DNA from: Chitinophagales bacterium
GTDB taxonomy: Bacteria > Bacteroidota > Bacteroidia > Chitinophagales > JAHDHT01
Reading direction: 5' to 3'
DNA: 7,886 nt
Assembly: GCA_020631175.1 (NCBI GenBank)
Contig: JAHDHT010000105.1
Location: 4,841-12,726, forward strand
A program made the position numbers and the translations under genes. Below, piece by piece: positions 6,066 through 7,886 of the stretch. The notes under the pieces were generated by a model, which was not told the origin of the DNA, searched no databases, and worked only from the letters and a program-made list of their open reading frames with translations. Within the stretch, counting starts at the first letter, position 1. Every line of letters begins with the position of its first letter.

Positions 6066-7886
6066 TTAATCGCAATCAAATGAACCTGCACTTGGAGCAA
6101 CACAACATGCAGAACACACATTGGTAGCTGTTAAAGTTTCAGTTCCGTTTGAGAATGAACCGCTATAACCGGCAGGTGGTGCGTGGTAGAAGTTAGCAGT
6201 GTATGTTGTTACACCGTAAGCATCTGTAGCTTCTGTGAATGAAGCAGCAGCAGCGTTACCTGCAGCATCTAAAATGCCTGTTGAAGTTCCATCGTCAGCC
6301 CAGGTTTCACCTGCATCAGATGTAATCACAACAGTTTCAAAGAAGATATCCGGAGCACCATCTCCGTCTAAGTCAATATTATTTGGATCAGTACAATCGC
6401 AAGGATCAGCGATACTTGGATTCGTTTCAATTGTAGCTGTAGTACAATCTTCGAAAGTAAGTGCAACATCAATAACATAATCACATCCGTTAGCATCCTG
6501 AACAGTTACAGGTCCGCCACTTGTTGGGTTAGTTTCGTCATATACAGTTCCATCAGCAGCGGTATAAGAAGTACCGTCACCTTCACAAGCAGTGGCTGCG
6601 AAAATATCATCTGCAGTCGGATCAAAACGATCGATTGAAACCGGATTAGATAAGGCGTAACATCCGGTTAAATCAGTTGAAGCATCAGCACCAACTGCTG
6701 CTCCACCTAAAGAACCATCGTGATCAACGATCCAGAATAAACAAGTTCCTGCAGGAGCACCGTTAAGGTCAATTCCTGTAGTACCGGCAGGGAAATCTAA
6801 AATGATTCCGGCTGCATCAGTAATTACATAAGCAACATCAGGACCAGAACCGGCAACATCAACATCGATGTCAAATGTATCACCTGTTCCAATACATAGC
6901 GTAGCGCTTGTAGCACCACCAATGCTTATTGTTGAAGCTGTAACTTCATTTCTCGTAACTGTAATAGGATTAGATAAAGCATAACATCCGGTTAAATCAA
7001 CTGTAGCATCAGCACCAACAGCAGCTCCGGCAAAATCATTTGAATCAAAGTTTAAGTACCAGATTAAACATACACCAGGACCTGCACCATCTAAATCGAA
7101 AGGAGGACCTGCAGGTAAATCAAGAATGATACCGTTAGCATCTGTAATAACCCATGCATTATCAGTAGCTCCACCCGGAGTATCGATAGCAACATTTATT
7201 GGATCTCCTGTTCCGTCCACACAAATAGTTGTTGGATCAGTTGTTGAGATTGCAGGAGCAGTTGCTGTACAAGCTGCTACACAATCTGTGATTTCAATAT
7301 CACAGGTTGTTGTTGAAGTACAACCGTTTTCATCATTATATTCATAAGTCGCTGTATAGGTACCATTCATACCCATTTGGAATGAGGCCGTTCCATCACC
7401 GTTATCTGTAACACCAGTTCCAGACCACATCGCTGTAGTTGTGAATGCTAAAGCAGGAGTTAATCCTGAATAAATGATTTGTGTATCAGAACCACAATCA
7501 CCAACTATATTAGCGATACCAACTGCGTAAGGACTACCAGGAGTATGTGTAGCAACTAAAACATTTCCAGCTCCATCACTTATTGTGAAATCTCCAGGAG
7601 TGGTACCAAAACCACAATCAGTTCCAGAAATACCATCTCCAAATGTGTCATTTAAGTTAACTGTAAATGGTCCGTCTGCTAAAGGAACAACAGAAATCAA
7701 TGTAGTTAAATCTAGAGGAGTAATTGATCCTACAGCAAAACTTTCTATAATATTTCCGTTTGCATTTACTATATCAAGTGAGCTTTCAGTTCCAGTAAAA
7801 TCATCACCATTTATATCAATAACTAACACTCCAAAATCACCTGGAGGAGTATCAGAACTTAAAGTCTCAGCTACTCCACAAGAAGC
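6066..7886 (-). CDS. Modular extracellular protein, C-terminal 606 residues; start outside window, no sorting domain
   Basis: The frame is open to the right edge, so the start is unseen; a GTG at 7829 is internal and encodes Val. Counting from the edge, residues about 20-135 contain V-I-D-I-N-G-D-D and N-D-T-F-G-D-G-I-S-G, a glycine-aspartate module seen in Bacteroidota surface proteins. A Cys-rich beta module follows to about 205 (D-N-G-D-G-T, Y-E-Y-N-D-E-N-G-C). Then come two tandem 108-residue modules (206-313 and 314-421), a module with D-A-N-G-C-D-Y-V-I-D-V (about 430-481), and a last module with D-L-D-G-D-G-A-P-D (505-515) reaching the end, F-D-C-D. Unlike its downstream neighbour it ends with no type A or type B T9SS domain. 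It has no Lys and only two Arg (312 and 420) in 606 residues. The shared module type, same strand and 44-base spacing suggest co-transcription with the 1678-residue gene. Function unknown; surface or matrix protein is inferred. Confidence 0.92.
   Translation of the reverse strand, partial: ASCGVAETLSSDTPPGDFGVLVIDINGDDFTGTESSLDIVNANGNIIESFAVGSITPLDLTTLISVVPLADGPFTVNLNDTFGDGISGTDCGFGTTPGDFTISDGAGNVLVATHTPGSPYAVGIANIVGDCGSDTQIIYSGLTPALAFTTTAMWSGTGVTDNGDGTASFQMGMNGTYTATYEYNDENGCTSTTTCDIEITDCVAACTATAPAISTTDPTTICVDGTGDPINVAIDTPGGATDNAWVITDANGIILDLPAGPPFDLDGAGPGVCLIWYLNFDSNDFAGAAVGADATVDLTGCYALSNPITVTRNEVTASTISIGGATSATLCIGTGDTFDIDVDVAGSGPDVAYVITDAAGIILDFPAGTTGIDLNGAPAGTCLFWIVDHDGSLGGAAVGADASTDLTGCYALSNPVSIDRFDPTADDIFAATACEGDGTSYTAADGTVYDETNPTSGGPVTVQDANGCDYVIDVALTFEDCTTATIETNPSIADPCDCTDPNNIDLDGDGAPDIFFETVVITSDAGETWADDGTSTGILDAAGNAAAASFTEATDAYGVTTYTANFYHAPPAGYSGSFSNGTETLTATNVCSACCVAPSAGSFDCD
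6624..7271 (-). repeat. Tandem pair of 108-residue modules in the upstream protein
   Basis: Unit 1 is bases 7271-6948 and unit 2 is 6947-6624, with identical length. Both carry A-x-V-I-T-D-A-x-G-I-I-L-D-x-P-A-G, a C-L-(I/F)-W strand, G-A-A-V-G-A-D-A, and D-L-T-G-C-Y-A-L-S-N-P followed by an Arg. The last part is also close at DNA level (around 6645-6710 against 6969-7034). Related but more diverged modules occur in the 1678-residue protein at residues 151-278, 375-480 and 1301-1408. Confidence 0.92.

Noticed and set aside
6021..6068. Frameshift or stop-codon read-through joining the two surface-protein genes
   Set aside because: The genes are in different frames, the downstream one starts with a clear signal peptide, and the upstream frame meets a second stop at 6044-6042.
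6235..7347. Plus-strand frames at 6235-6480 and 7126-7347
   Set aside because: Antisense to the modular protein gene, with biased Ser/Val/Ala content expected of shadow frames; no start signals seen.
7827..7829. GTG as the start codon of the upstream protein
   Set aside because: The frame stays open for 19 more codons to the window edge with matching composition, there is no signal peptide after the GTG, and the codon sits within a beta-strand-like V-L-V-I-D.
6066..7886. SprB-type gliding adhesin with type B sorting domain
   Set aside because: The end of the protein shows no type B domain features, and no SprF-like gene is in the window.

Overview
The window looks like Bacteroidota DNA, most plausibly a Saprospiraceae-like or related marine or sludge lineage. 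It is A+T-rich, has no clear Shine-Dalgarno sites, and holds a large secreted protein ending in a type IX secretion (T9SS) type A sorting domain. The modules are Cys-, Asp- and Thr-rich in the style common in that group. The lineage is inferred from protein style, not from a marker gene. All supported genes lie on the minus strand, so transcription runs from the right edge to the left edge.

Layout in transcription order. (1) 7886-6066: the 3' part (606 codons, start outside the window) of a modular extracellular protein. It has a D-x-F-G-D-G-type module, a tandem pair of 108-residue modules, a D-A-N-G-C-D module and a D-L-D-G-D-G module, and it stops without a sorting domain. (2) 6065-6022: a 44-base intercistronic gap with a perfect 10-bp inverted repeat, one arm of which touches the next start codon. 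(3) 6021-985: a complete 1678-residue protein with a Sec signal peptide, alternating Cys-rich modules, five tandem ~96-residue repeats, two larger Ig-like modules, a pre-C-terminal beta domain and a T9SS type A C-terminal domain. (4) 964-933: a strong Rho-independent terminator. (5) 896-1: the first 298 codons of radA (recombination and repair ATPase), cut by the left edge. No stretch over 300 bases lacks a gene.

The two surface-protein genes share a module type, composition and strand and are 44 bases apart, so they probably form one transcription unit making cell-surface or extracellular-matrix proteins. radA is an unrelated housekeeping gene isolated by the terminator.

The most striking signal is compositional. 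Residues 4-848 of the large protein contain no Lys or Arg at all, and residues 4-1479 contain only three Arg. The 606 visible residues of the neighbour contain no Lys and two Arg. RadA and the large protein's own C-terminal region have ordinary Lys/Arg content. I found no defence system, mobile element, CRISPR array or RNA gene.
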